A stretch of 55,252 bases of DNA from Streptomyces sp. CT34 (GTDB lineage: Bacteria > Actinomycetota > Actinomycetes > Streptomycetales > Streptomycetaceae): NCBI RefSeq assembly GCF_000805335.1, contig NZ_KN708638.1, forward strand, positions 7,064,739 through 7,119,990, written 5' to 3'. Positions 34,034-42,716 of this stretch are shown here, piece after piece. A program made the translations under genes and the position numbers. Below the pieces are notes generated by a model that ran no database searches, had not been told where the DNA came from, and worked only from the letters and a program-made list of their open reading frames with translations. Positions within the stretch are counted from its first letter, which is position 1; the number at the start of each line of letters is the position of its first letter.

Positions 34034-35731
34034 TTATCGGGTCCTGAAGCGGCGGAAGAGGTTCCGGGCCACGTACACGCCCGGACCGCCGAAGCCGACG
34101 ATGTCGACGCGTCCGTCACCGGTGATGTCGGCGAGGAAGCGGGGGTGGCGGTCGACCCGCCAGCCGCCTGCGTCCTCGTTGTACCCGAAGCCGCGGCACA
34201 CCAACTGGGCCTGTTCGAACCGGCCGTCGCCGCGGCTGTGCGACACCCAGACCCCCTCGTCGCCGAAGCCGACGATGTCCGGGTTGCCGCCGCCGGTGAC
34301 GTCGGCGAGGAGGCGGAGATGCTTCCCGCCTGTCCACCCCTGGGCGTGCCCGAAGTCGTTCAGGACGAGCTTCGAGGGCTCGAACGTGCCGTCGCCGCGC
34401 CCGCGTGAGACGACGACGCCCTGCGGGCCGAACCCGACGATGTCCAGTGCTCCGTCACCGGTGGTCCTGAGCAGGAACCGGGGGTGCTCCTCGACCGAGC
34501 TCCACCCCTGGTCGACCCCGAAGTCATCGAGGCTGTGCAGAGGGGCGGCGAACTTTCCTTCCTCGTCTTGGAGTGATACCCAGACGCCGTTGTCGTGGCA
34601 GCCGATGATGTCGAGCCTGCCGTTGCCGTTGGTGTCGGCGAGGTAGCGGGGGGGCTTGTCGGCAAGCCACCCGCCGGCCTGCTTGCCGTGTCCGAACGCC
34701 TTGAGGACCGGCTCGCGGCCCGCGGGCGTGAACTTCCCGCCCTCGTCCTGAGTGGACACCCGGACACCGTCGGCGGCCAGGACGACGACGTCGGGCTTGC
34801 CGTCGCCCGTCATGTCCGCGAGGGTCCACAGGTCCGCGGGGCTCGGGGAGGACGGTTGGTACAGGACGCGCTCGTCGCCGAACGTGCCGTCGCCTCTGCC
34901 GGCCGACGTCACGGCCCCCTTCGCGGGTTTGATTCCTACGATGTCCTTTCGCCCTGTTCCCGTGGTGTCGGCGAGGAACCGGTCACCGGGCCCGGCCCAC
35001 CATCCCGGTTGCCCGCTGCGGAATGGGGTATCCCCTGCTCCGGCGGAGCCGAGAGATTGGGGAAGGTTGGCCCCCTCCCTCTTCCACCCGCCGGCGCCCT
35101 GGTCGCTGCCGAACTGCCCAAGGACCAGCAGCATGTCGCTGAAGGAGGGCGTCGCGTCGGGTGTCGGCCGCAGCGCGGCCGAGCGGACCAGCCGCCAGGA
35201 CCGGCGGCCGTTCCAGTGGTCCAGTGCTGCCCAGCGGAGCACGGGGTCGCTGGTGCGCTCGGGCTCGGCCGTGACGAACCGCCACCGCTGGCTCTCCGCG
35301 CTGTCGTCGTGCTCGCGCAGGACGACCCGGATGTCGTCCGCGCCGGGGTCGGCGAGGTCGAGAACGGCGCCATTGGTCGTGTCCTTGATGACGTAGAGGC
35401 CCGCTCCGCCCTCGACGGGGACGATGCGCCACTGCTGGCTCTTCTTGCCGGCGGAGGCGTTCAACTGGCGGACGCCTTGGTCCGCGGTGGTGGTGTTGTC
35501 GAGCACCTTGCCGTAGGCGTTGCGGATCACATATGCCTGGTCGCTTTGTGCTTGCCCGCCTTGCGCGGACTGCACGGGGGTGAGCTGCCACTGCTCCGGG
35601 CTCGGGCCGCCATCGGGGACGTCGCGGACGACGAGCGCCCCGTCCGCGTTCCGCGCGGCTTTGGCGTCGAGGGTCTTCCCCGTGGCGGCGTTGACGATCT
35701 CCAGCTTCAGTTCTTCCGTGGGCACAGACAT
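34034..35731 (-). CDS. Ricin-type lectin domain plus FG-GAP/VCBS repeat protein
   Basis: Protein of 565 aa without a signal peptide. ATG 35731 is supported by GAGG about 8 nt upstream. Residues ~5-150 resemble a ricin-type beta-trefoil (LEIVNAATGKTLDA, QWQLTPVQ, QWRIVPVEGGAGLYVIKD, RWRFV). Residues ~250-550 carry six FG-GAP/VCBS-type repeats, each with a calcium-loop-like core: DTTGTGRKDIVG, DMTGDGKPDVVV, DTNGNGRLDIIG, RTTGDGALDIVG, DVTGGGNPDIVG and DITGDGRVDIVG. These should form a beta-propeller. Such a pairing suggests glycan binding. It is the last gene of a minus-strand set with an aerolysin-like protein, so a role as targeting partner is an inference. Absence of a secretion signal suggests release by lysis, by a non-classical route, or an intracellular role. 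Confidence 0.8.
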   Translation of the reverse strand: MSVPTEELKLEIVNAATGKTLDAKAARNADGALVVRDVPDGGPSPEQWQLTPVQSAQGGQAQSDQAYVIRNAYGKVLDNTTTADQGVRQLNASAGKKSQQWRIVPVEGGAGLYVIKDTTNGAVLDLADPGADDIRVVLREHDDSAESQRWRFVTAEPERTSDPVLRWAALDHWNGRRSWRLVRSAALRPTPDATPSFSDMLLVLGQFGSDQGAGGWKREGANLPQSLGSAGAGDTPFRSGQPGWWAGPGDRFLADTTGTGRKDIVGIKPAKGAVTSAGRGDGTFGDERVLYQPSSPSPADLWTLADMTGDGKPDVVVLAADGVRVSTQDEGGKFTPAGREPVLKAFGHGKQAGGWLADKPPRYLADTNGNGRLDIIGCHDNGVWVSLQDEEGKFAAPLHSLDDFGVDQGWSSVEEHPRFLLRTTGDGALDIVGFGPQGVVVSRGRGDGTFEPSKLVLNDFGHAQGWTGGKHLRLLADVTGGGNPDIVGFGDEGVWVSHSRGDGRFEQAQLVCRGFGYNEDAGGWRVDRHPRFLADITGDGRVDIVGFGGPGVYVARNLFRRFRTR

Positions 35732-35797
35732 CGTGGTGCCTCTTCCAGGCGTGCGGGCGTTGGCTGTGGGCGGGTGTGGCGCGGTGCTGGCCACGGA

Positions 35798-36520
35798 TCA
35801 CGTGAAGACGTGGTGGTACGGGACGCTCCACTCATTGGGCAGCCGTGGGTAGAACGTGTTGATGACCGTCCCGGTGAAGTCCCCGCCCCAGTTGTAGGTG
35901 AGCCGCACCTCGTTGCTGCCGCCCTCCTCCACCTTGTAGGCCTTGAACCCGAGGATGGCGTCGGGGTGGGTGATCGGCACGAAGGTGATCCCGCCCCACG
36001 GCGTCACCGTGACGACCCAGAGCTGGGTGTCCTCGGGCGCGCCGTTCTTCCCGCGCCACTTCTCGCCCACCTTGTCGGGGAGGCCGACCTGGACGGTGTC
36101 GGCGGGGTTGCTCTTGGGGGCGTCCTGGTGGACGGTGATGCGCCTGCGCTTCGGCTTCGGCGCACCGTCGTCGCCGCGGCCGGCGTCGGCTTCGCCTGCG
36201 GGCTTGGGCGACACCTGGCCCGCGGCGCTCTCGATGAAGTACAGCGGTCGCTGCCCGAAGAAGCCCGCGGGGGTGATGTACCAGAGGTGGCCCTGCGCTT
36301 CCTTGGTGTCCGGGTCGAGCGCGGTGGCCAGCTTGACCCCCTTGTCGTGGACGTCCGCCTTCAGGTCGGCGGGCTGCAGGAAGCCGCCGTTGAAGGCGTG
36401 GACGAGCATGACCGGTCGATTCTCGACCAGCGCTGCCACGATGGCGTTGTCGTAGCTGTTCACCGCTACCGGGCCGCCGACCACCAAATTCGCCATCGTC
36501 GTGCGTTCTTGGGTGTACAT
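35798..36520 (-). CDS. Uncharacterised beta-rich protein
   Basis: Protein of 240 aa, family not recognised. ATG 36520 has AGGTGAGG about 8-9 nt upstream; an internal ATG at 36496 is the alternative. It is beta-rich with segments such as NRPVMLVHAFNGGFLQPADL, GHLWYITPAGFFGQRPLYFI and TQLWVVTVTPWGGITFVPI. These recall lectin-like or trefoil strands (x-L-W-x-V/I-T-P repeated twice). A Lys/Arg-rich linker is at ~125-145. There are no membrane segments and no signal peptide. It lies 66 nt upstream of the ricin/FG-GAP gene on the same strand. Confidence 0.65.
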   Translation of the reverse strand: MYTQERTTMANLVVGGPVAVNSYDNAIVAALVENRPVMLVHAFNGGFLQPADLKADVHDKGVKLATALDPDTKEAQGHLWYITPAGFFGQRPLYFIESAAGQVSPKPAGEADAGRGDDGAPKPKRRRITVHQDAPKSNPADTVQVGLPDKVGEKWRGKNGAPEDTQLWVVTVTPWGGITFVPITHPDAILGFKAYKVEEGGSNEVRLTYNWGGDFTGTVINTFYPRLPNEWSVPYHHVFT

Positions 36521-36858
36521 CGCGGAAACCTCACCTGTTCTGGATGTGGAGAACGAACCATCGGGCGCTCAATGCCGCGGCCTGTTCGCGCGGAATTACC
36601 GCAGGCTCAACCGCCCTCGATCGAGAAATACTCGGGAAACGAATGGACGACCGAAGCGCATACCGTCATCCACGGCAATATTCGAGGCCACAGCGGTCGC
36701 AGGAAGGACTATCGAAAAGTCATCGACCGAGCGATCGGAAGTGCCCCAAGCTACTGCCAAATCCGCCGAGTTGAGTGGCCACCGAACCTCAGCCACTCGA
36801 TGGAACGTGATGAGGGGGCCTCGCCCCTACCTCTGGGAACCCTAAACCTCTGGGAACC
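36521..36858. other. Gene-free stretch with a 17-bp tandem repeat
   Basis: No gene is supported. Near its end ACCTCTGGGAACCCTAA occurs twice in perfect tandem (36829-36845 and 36846-36862), the second copy overlapping the stop of the 169-aa gene. The stretch is noticeably lower in GC than its flanks and could hold the promoter for the 36520 gene. Confidence 0.6.
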
Positions 36859-37368
36859 CTAATCTTTGGGGAAACGGGACGGCTTCTCGGCGGTCGTCTT
36901 GGACGCCTGTGGTGTCTCGGCCTTGGGGGATTCGGAAACCTCGGGGGGATTGGCGTAATCGCTCTTCTTCGGCTTGGACTTCAGGTCCTCGTCTTTCTGA
37001 AGGTCGCTGTGCTCCGTGACCGTCGGACTCGATGCCTGCATGCGGGCGTCCGCGGCCGTGGACACCGAGCTGGGATCGTTGGCGTACTGGGCCTGCGCAC
37101 TGGCCGCCGCCTGGGTGGTCTGGATGAAGGAGCCGAGGAAGCCCAGGACGACCCGCGCTTCGGGCGATGTCTCCTGTACGACCTTCGCGCGGGAATTGGC
37201 CCCGTGGATCGAGCTGTTGAACAGGCTCGCGCTCGTGTCGTCGTACGTGTCGTCGTCGGCGTCCTCGAAGTCGACGCCCGCCCCCGGCTGCGGTTTGACG
37301 CCGTCGCCGGTCACTGAGAAGAGCCCCGCGCCTTTACTTGCGAAGCCGAAGATGTTGTCGAACACCAT
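36859..37368 (-). CDS. Uncharacterised 169-aa acidic/low-complexity protein
   Basis: Family not recognised. ATG 37368 has AGGGG about 8 nt upstream. The N-terminus (MVFDNIFGFASKGAGLFSV) is amphipathic, followed by an Asp-rich patch (FEDADDDTYDDTS) and an Ala/Gln helical middle (FIQTTQAAASAQAQYA). A long Ser/Pro/Lys/Glu-rich tail (~115-169) is probably disordered. No signal peptide. It sits 41 nt downstream of the aerolysin-like gene and is probably co-transcribed with it. An accessory or chaperone role for the pore protein would be speculation. Confidence 0.65.
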   Translation of the reverse strand: MVFDNIFGFASKGAGLFSVTGDGVKPQPGAGVDFEDADDDTYDDTSASLFNSSIHGANSRAKVVQETSPEARVVLGFLGSFIQTTQAAASAQAQYANDPSSVSTAADARMQASSPTVTEHSDLQKDEDLKSKPKKSDYANPPEVSESPKAETPQASKTTAEKPSRFPKD

Positions 37369-37409
37369 GGTCGTCACCCCTGGTCGTCGTGGCGGCACCG
37401 CCCGCCCGG

Positions 37410-38507
37410 TCAAGGCTGCTTGTGCAGCGTTCGTTCGTTGTCGATCAGGCTCTCGCCGTCGAACATCGTGTGGTGGACCTCCAGGGCGGAGACGACCTCG
37501 GCCAGCCCCTTCATGCGGAAGCCACCGCCCGCCAGGTCGAGGTCGGCGATGTCCCGGGCGACCACGTGGTCGAGGCCGGGGTAGTCCCCGGGCTGCGGGG
37601 GAGACAGGACCGCCACCGGCACGTCGTACTTCACCGCGACCAACCCGGAGAAGGTCACCGGGATCTCGTAGGAGTACTGCTTGCGGGTACGCCGCTGGGT
37701 GACCATGGTCTCCACGCGCGAGCCCGGCGGGACCTCGCCGGAGATCTGTGATTTCGAGTTCCAGCTGGTGGTCAGGGAGCCGCCGACGGAGGCTGTGATG
37801 CCCAGCATCAACTGGGCGTTGAGCGTCGCGGTGCCGGTGGCGGTGCCCGTGGTCGTGAACTGCACCGAGTCCGTCACCGAGGTCGTTGCGGTGTTCGTCG
37901 CCGCGTTCCTCATGGCCATCTCGGTGGCGTTTGCGTTGTCCACCCCGGTGTTTTGCGGGCTGTTCTTGTTGGTCACCGTGTTCGTGTTCCTGTTCGCCAC
38001 CTCGTTCTGGAGCTGCGACTGAAGCTGCTTCTGGAGGTCCATCCGGAGGGTGTTCTGCAGCTGCAGCTGGAGCTGCGCGCTGACGCTGCCGCCGAAGGTG
38101 AGCTGGGCCTGCCCCTGGAGCGACCACGTGACCCCGTTCGACACGGTGAAATCGACCGAGTCGGTAAAGGTCATCTTGGAGTTCTGGCTGCGGTTGACGT
38201 ACGCGCGCGAGGAGAACGTGTCGGGCGGGGGCTGGCTGATGTTGCCCCGCTCCTCGATCAGCGGCTCCCCGAGGTTCATGTAGGCGAGCCAGCCCCGTTC
38301 GTACGCGGAGCCGGGAAAAGCACCGAAGCGCGACTTGTTCACGGAGAACCCGACGGGCTTGTGGCGCACACCGTAGTCGTCGACATAGACCAGGTTGGGG
38401 TGGTCCAGGATCGACTGCCAGGTCTGCTCGATGTTGAGTTCCCGCAGGTTCTTCTTCGTCAGCGGCTGACGCTTGGACAGTTCCAGGTTGTACGCGTTGG
38501 AAGGCAT
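37410..38507 (-). CDS. Aerolysin/ETX-MTX2-like beta-pore-forming protein
   Basis: Protein of 365 aa. The central and C-terminal part has the look of the aerolysin fold: long Ser/Thr/Gln/Asn-rich alternating strands with few charges (SVTDSVQFTTTGTATGTATL near 205-230) and a later strand block SGEVPPGSRVETMVTQRR...YSYEIPVTFSG. The latter matches the V-P-P-x-S/T-x-V spacing of ETX/MTX2 proteins. An N-terminal region (~1-100) is distinct (PNLVYVDDYGVRHKPVGFSV) and may be a receptor or oligomerisation domain. A Gln/Leu-rich segment (QLQLQLQNTLRMDLQKQLQS) lies at ~140-165. No signal peptide. It heads a minus-strand gene set ending in a ricin-type protein. The call rests on pattern, not on an invariant motif; an intracellular structural role is possible. 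Confidence 0.6.
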   Translation of the reverse strand: MPSNAYNLELSKRQPLTKKNLRELNIEQTWQSILDHPNLVYVDDYGVRHKPVGFSVNKSRFGAFPGSAYERGWLAYMNLGEPLIEERGNISQPPPDTFSSRAYVNRSQNSKMTFTDSVDFTVSNGVTWSLQGQAQLTFGGSVSAQLQLQLQNTLRMDLQKQLQSQLQNEVANRNTNTVTNKNSPQNTGVDNANATEMAMRNAATNTATTSVTDSVQFTTTGTATGTATLNAQLMLGITASVGGSLTTSWNSKSQISGEVPPGSRVETMVTQRRTRKQYSYEIPVTFSGLVAVKYDVPVAVLSPPQPGDYPGLDHVVARDIADLDLAGGGFRMKGLAEVVSALEVHHTMFDGESLIDNERTLHKQP

Positions 38508-38726
38508 TCACCGTCCTGACTGATGTGGTCGAACCGCGCTCGGTGACATGACAACAGGCACCTGCGCGCGTTCCGACGATCGAAGTTGTTACGGGCTCCA
38601 CTGCCTGGGAAGGCGTTTCCGTGGATCCCTCGTGCGTCACACGGGGAGCAGCTGCCACTGCCCGTCCCGAGGGTCGCCCTCCGCCCCGTACCGCTCAAAT
38701 CGCCGTGCGGGCAGGGGAGTCGACCC

Positions 38727-39137
38727 TCAGGAGCAGCCCACTGTTCCGGTCCGCGATCTCGTACGGGACAGCGAGAGACTGGCGGATCTCGGCCCGTCCT
38801 TGGTGGACTCACGCACGACCGCCGTCCGCAACCTGCTTTGGACGTTGGCCCAGGAGACGACCGTGCCCGATGCGGGCAGCCCGACCGGCCTCGCCGACAC
38901 GACCTTCCGAACCCGCTGGTCCATGCGGTCGGCGACGTAGCGGGTGTCGACGCGGTCCACAGCGAGCCCGTACGAGTGGCTCGGCTGGGCCGAAGCGGCC
39001 GGGCCGTCGTCACCACCGCAGCCCGCGGTGCCCGTACCGGCGACCGTGCTTGACCCGGTCCCCGCGACCGTTCTGATCGGACTGGTCGGAGGAGCGGAGT
39101 GCTCGTCACCTGCGGTTGCCGCGTGGGCAGTGCTCAT
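38727..39137 (-). pseudogene. NHL-repeat protein fragment
   Basis: ATG 39137 has GAAGGGA about 6 nt upstream. The product (136 aa) contains one clear NHL-type unit: TVAGTGTAGCGGDDGPA, then YGLAVDRVDTRYVADRMDQR and VRKV. This is close to the usual GVAVDSxGNLYIADxxNHRIRKV pattern, but with substitutions and only a partial second unit. Normal proteins of this kind carry five or six units forming a propeller, so this is truncated, and the C-terminal 50 residues are unrelated. It lies 220 nt upstream of the aerolysin-like gene on the same strand. Confidence 0.5.
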
Positions 39138-39364
39138 CGCCGTCCCTTCAGCATTCATCCGACCGCCGACTACAAACAGCATTGGAGAGACTCCAGAAAG
39201 TCACAAGGGTGTCTGGGTCGGCAAGGACACTTCCTGGCCATCGTCGTGGAGCACGGTGACGAGACACCGAACCGCATTGGCGCGGACGAGCCGCTGCGCG
39301 AGGCGCCGCCCGGCACGTACCTCTACGAGTGCGAAACGTCGGGCGCGCAGTGCGAGTCGGCCCG

Positions 39365-39658
39365 ATGAACCACGAGGCCTCCAGGTGCGTCGACTTCGGC
39401 CGCTGGGCGGCCGGCACCTGGACGACGAAGACCCCCGGCATCCGGTTCGCGATCGGCCACATCTACAGCCGCAACGATTGGCCGTATGACATCGGTGGGC
39501 CCGCCCTCACCTTCGGTCGCCGCACCTGGGCCGTGTTCGCTCTGTGCTGCGCCGAGTACAAGGCCCGGAAGGTGGACCCGTGGGCGAAGGAGAACCAGGC
39601 GCATCAGCCGCTGGTGCCGTCGCGCCGCGGTCTGGCGCGGTTGGCGTGGTGGCGGTGA
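39365..39658 (+). CDS. Small hypothetical protein
   Basis: Protein of 97 aa (MNHEASRCVDFGRW, then IGHIYSRNDWPYDIGG) without a recognised family. Its ATG overlaps the stop of a preceding short frame (ends 39368; ...PPGTYLYECETSGAQCESAR) in an ATGA arrangement, which suggests two coupled small genes. The start of the upstream frame is uncertain. High GC3 supports coding. The gene converges on the formyltransferase gene. Confidence 0.4.
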   Translation: MNHEASRCVDFGRWAAGTWTTKTPGIRFAIGHIYSRNDWPYDIGGPALTFGRRTWAVFALCCAEYKARKVDPWAKENQAHQPLVPSRRGLARLAWWR

Positions 39659-39762
39659 GGCGCCTGTTCGGAGCTGACCGGGGTCTTCCGCTCCAGCGTT
39701 GTGGTGGAGCGGCGCTGATCGACGCCCAGCAGGATCGGCGGGCGGCGGCCCCATCCCTGTTG

Positions 39763-40680
39763 TCAGGACAGCCGCGTACCCGGGCTGAGGAGGCTCGTCG
39801 CCGGATGACGGCGTCCGTTTTCGGGTTGGACTTCCAGCAGGATGATCCCGTCGGAGCCCGTTGCCCAACTCGGTCCGCAGACGACGGCGACGCCGCCGTC
39901 GGTGTGCCGGACCACGTGCCCGGGGGTGCCGCGATAGGCGCGGGAGGGGCGTGTGGCGCGTTTGACGAAGAGCTTGGTGCCGGCGTGTCTGCACCAGGCG
40001 TTGACGAAGGGGTCGCTGTGTGCGCGGACGATGTCGAGGAGGCGTTCGGTCGGCTGGGACCAGTCGATGCGGGTGTCCGCTTCGGTGATGCGGTGGTAGA
40101 ACGAAGCTCCCTCGGTGGACTGCGGCTGCGGTTCGACGCCGGCCGCGGCGCGGTCCAGTGCGGTGAGTACGGCTCCGGGGTAGGCGTCGAGCAGTCGGCG
40201 GTAGACGGTGGTGGCGGTGTCCTCGGCACCGATGGGCACCTTGACTTGCCAGAGGATCGGCCCGGTGTCCAGTTCGGCCGCCATCACATGTACCGTCAGC
40301 CCGATCTCGCTCTCTCCGTTGCGGATCGCCCAGTTCACCGAGCCGAAACCGGCGTAGGAGGGCAACAGGGCGTCATGGACGTTGAGCGATAGCAGCGTGG
40401 GGATCGCCAGCGTGGACTCGGGCACCACGGTTCGCCAGTTGGCCGAGAGCAGGACTTCGGGTCGCGCGTCGCGCAGTGTGGCCACGACATGGGGATCGTC
40501 TGCGTGGCGCGCTTCGACGAGCGGTAGGGCGAGCTCGGCGGCCCGACGCACGACGTGGGTCTCCTGGAGGCCGCCGAAGCGCGCGGGGTGTGTGACGACC
40601 ACACTCACCTCGTGCTTACCGGCGATTCCGGCAAGCACGGTGTCGCCGATCTCTCCGTATCCGAGGAACGCGATCTTCAT
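39763..40680 (-). CDS. Formyltransferase of the Fmt/ArnA family
   Basis: Cytosolic enzyme of 305 aa predicted to transfer a formyl group from 10-formyl-tetrahydrofolate to an amine. The Fmt/ArnA catalytic signature is present at ~98-145: SLNVHDALLPSYAGFGSVNW with the conserved Asn and His, followed by LTVHVMAAELDTGPIL with the conserved Asp. The C-terminal ~100 residues fit the OB-like subdomain. The chromosome must have a separate housekeeping fmt, so this copy is probably a tailoring enzyme. ATG 40680 has GGAGGGA upstream and overlaps the stop of the oxygenase gene (ATGA). The two genes are therefore translationally coupled and probably act on one substrate, perhaps an amine formed or hydroxylated by the oxygenase. 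Confidence 0.85.
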   Translation of the reverse strand: MKIAFLGYGEIGDTVLAGIAGKHEVSVVVTHPARFGGLQETHVVRRAAELALPLVEARHADDPHVVATLRDARPEVLLSANWRTVVPESTLAIPTLLSLNVHDALLPSYAGFGSVNWAIRNGESEIGLTVHVMAAELDTGPILWQVKVPIGAEDTATTVYRRLLDAYPGAVLTALDRAAAGVEPQPQSTEGASFYHRITEADTRIDWSQPTERLLDIVRAHSDPFVNAWCRHAGTKLFVKRATRPSRAYRGTPGHVVRHTDGGVAVVCGPSWATGSDGIILLEVQPENGRRHPATSLLSPGTRLS

Positions 40681-41390
40681 GGGGCATTCCCTCCGGGAGG
40701 CTGGTTCTCGGGTGTGTAGAGCCTGGCGGCGGAGTCGGTTCTGGCCTGCTGCCGGGCGGGGGTGGTGTAGGCGAAGTTGAGGACCGTGCGGCGCAACCCC
40801 GGACGGTTCAGCGGTGTGACTCGGTGGGCGGTGGTGTCGCTGCGCAGCAGATACGCATCACCGGGGCAGTGGTGCGCGCAGCGCACCGCGCGGGTCCCCC
40901 AGGCATGCAGGTCGGTCGTGTGACGGACGTACTCCAGCAGTCCATCGCCCTCGCGATCGAGCGGGGCCTCGACGAACAGCACCAGCGCGAGCGGATAGTC
41001 GTCGGTGTGCGCGCCATGGGTGTCGCCCTCGCGGTGGAGAATGTTGAGCACGTAGCGCTCAACCGGATCACGCACGGGGACGGTCGGCAGCTGTGCGATG
41101 CGGCCGATCAGTCCGATCAACTCGGCATCGCCGTAGAGCCGGGGGATCAGTGCGGACTCTGCGGCGATGATCTGTCCGCCGAGGATGGTCATGCGGCGGG
41201 GGGAGTCGGCCATGCTCTCCATGGCGAAGTCCCGGCGGATGGCGAGCTTCTCCAGCCGCCGTGTCTCGTCGTGCAGGGCCCGGAGGAGATCCGGCCGTAT
41301 GAGCCCGGGCAGAGGCAGGTAGCCGTCGGCCGCGAAGCGGCCGCGCAGGGCCGGTGTGTAGGTGGGTAGGCACAGCATCGGGCACGGCAT
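40677..41390 (-). CDS. 2-oxoglutarate/Fe(II)-dependent oxygenase-like protein
   Basis: Protein of 237 aa with the facial triad of non-haem iron oxygenases: H-x-D in GAHTDDYPLALVLF (~133-135), a distal His in TTAHRVTPL (~190), and the co-substrate Arg in LRRTVLNFAY (~200). It resembles the 2OG-Fe(II) hydroxylase/halogenase-like proteins of specialised metabolism; the presence of Asp rather than Gly/Ala argues for hydroxylation rather than halogenation. ATG 41390 is preceded by a weak AGG; an internal ATG is four codons later. Its stop is overlapped by the formyltransferase start, forming a two-gene unit. A panD fragment lies just upstream on the same strand. Substrate unknown. Confidence 0.78.
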   Translation of the reverse strand: MPCPMLCLPTYTPALRGRFAADGYLPLPGLIRPDLLRALHDETRRLEKLAIRRDFAMESMADSPRRMTILGGQIIAAESALIPRLYGDAELIGLIGRIAQLPTVPVRDPVERYVLNILHREGDTHGAHTDDYPLALVLFVEAPLDREGDGLLEYVRHTTDLHAWGTRAVRCAHHCPGDAYLLRSDTTAHRVTPLNRPGLRRTVLNFAYTTPARQQARTDSAARLYTPENQPPGGNAP

Positions 41391-41534
41391 ACCCTGCTCG
41401 GCGAGGCGCCAAGCCGGTCAATGCCACGGCGACGGAAGCCCCGAGGCTCACGCGGGGGTCGGCGCGCTGCCGCGGTGGCGGACCACAGCATCAACAGCTG
41501 GCACGGATGGTCCACCACTCGATGCCCGTTCTTC

Positions 41535-41798
41535 TCAGGCCGTCGTGGCCCTCGGGCTGCGTGACATGTCACCGCCGGGCACCGGCTCGGAGGCGTCGGC
41601 ACCGAGGGCCACAATCCGGTTGTCCGTACCGACATGTACGACCTTCGGCCGCAGCGTACGGGCCTCCGCGTCGTCCACCTGCGCGTAGCTGATCAGGATG
41701 ACCAGATCACCGGGATGAACCAGGTGCGCGGCGGCTCCGTTGATACCGACGACGTCCGAGTCCCGCTCGCCACGGGGCCGACCGTGCCCACCCGGCAC
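41535..41798 (-). pseudogene. panD: C-terminal fragment of aspartate 1-decarboxylase
   Basis: Residues ~15-75 read VVGINGAAAHLVHPGDLVIL, then SYAQVDDAEAR and PKVVHVGTDNRIV, the unmistakable C-terminal half of PanD. The N-terminal ~60 residues, including the Gly-Ser cleavage site (Ser25) that becomes the pyruvoyl cofactor, are missing, and I could not find them in any frame upstream. The gene therefore cannot make beta-alanine. It is a decayed copy beside the oxygenase/formyltransferase pair, perhaps left from a larger beta-alanine-using cluster. Confidence 0.75.
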
Positions 41799-42074
41799 CC
41801 GAGCGTAGGAGTCGGCCCCGGATGCTGCGCCACGGGGGAAGGGCAGCGGCCGGGGCCGGTGCGGTGAACTCCAGCGTCCACGGCGAGGTGGTCAGCAACC
41901 GGTGCGAGACCCCGGTCCGCAGCCGTGCGCACGCCGAGGAGATCGCCGCGGAGAACGACGATGAGCTCTTCCGCGAGGGCGAGGAGTGGGACAGCGTCCC
42001 GGAAGGAGGCTGGAGACTGGGCTGGAGCCCTCCAGGCGATGAGCCCCTCGCGCAGGGCCACGAGGGGCGGGGGA

Positions 42075-42518
42075 TCAGCGGGAGCTACGCGATTCGCGGC
42101 GGCGTGGCCGCAGCCGGCGGTAGCGCGTGTGCCTGCTGTTCGAGGCCGGGCGGTCCGCAGAGGCGGGAGCGTGCGGGGACTTCCCGACTGCCCCGCCGTG
42201 CAGCATCAGCAGCGTGCCGGTGGCGAAGACCACCAGGAACAGCGTGATCGATCCGATGGCCATCAGCACGGCAGGGGCGTGCAGGAACTCGTTGGCCAGG
42301 GCGAGGACCACGGCCGGCACGCTGCTTCCCGCGGACAGCAGCAGCATGGCGATGCCGATCGCGGACGGCGACATGGATTGGGCCTCGTCGGTGGAGACTT
42401 CCATTTTGGCGGGGCCGAGTTCCCACTTGAAGGTCAGTCCGGTGCTTTCCTTGAGCACGGCCGCGTCCGCGCGGTTGCTGGGTTCTTCCACGCTGAGGTC
42501 GAGATCCCTGGTGGCCAT
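42075..42518 (-). CDS. Two-TM hypothetical membrane protein
   Basis: Protein of 147 aa, family not recognised. ATG 42518 has AAGGA about 7 nt upstream. The N-terminal ~55 residues are acidic (RDLDLSVEEPS). Two membrane segments follow (IGIAMLLLSAGSSVPAVVLAL and LMAIGSITLFLVVFATGTLLM) and then an Arg/Ser-rich basic tail. An AT-rich promoter-like stretch (42590-42630) lies upstream. Confidence 0.65.
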   Translation of the reverse strand: MATRDLDLSVEEPSNRADAAVLKESTGLTFKWELGPAKMEVSTDEAQSMSPSAIGIAMLLLSAGSSVPAVVLALANEFLHAPAVLMAIGSITLFLVVFATGTLLMLHGGAVGKSPHAPASADRPASNSRHTRYRRLRPRRRESRSSR

Positions 42519-42716
42519 CTCTGGTCCTTCTCCCCTCAGCTGTCCTCCGTCTCCTAAACCGCTCACACCCCGACGCTAGCGATCAGCTGCGATGTGCATC
42601 AACTTTACTTTTCCTTCCCTTACGTGACTGTTACTCAGTTCCGACGCGGTGGTGACGGCATCGGGCGGTGTTCATCCGCGAAGCATGTCTTGTGCATGCA
42701 TGATGCGCGTAGTGTC

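Noticed and set aside
38459..39109. Ser/Arg-rich minus-strand frame over the NHL fragment
   Set aside because: A shadow of the NHL-containing frame, which has an RBS and recognisable repeat residues.
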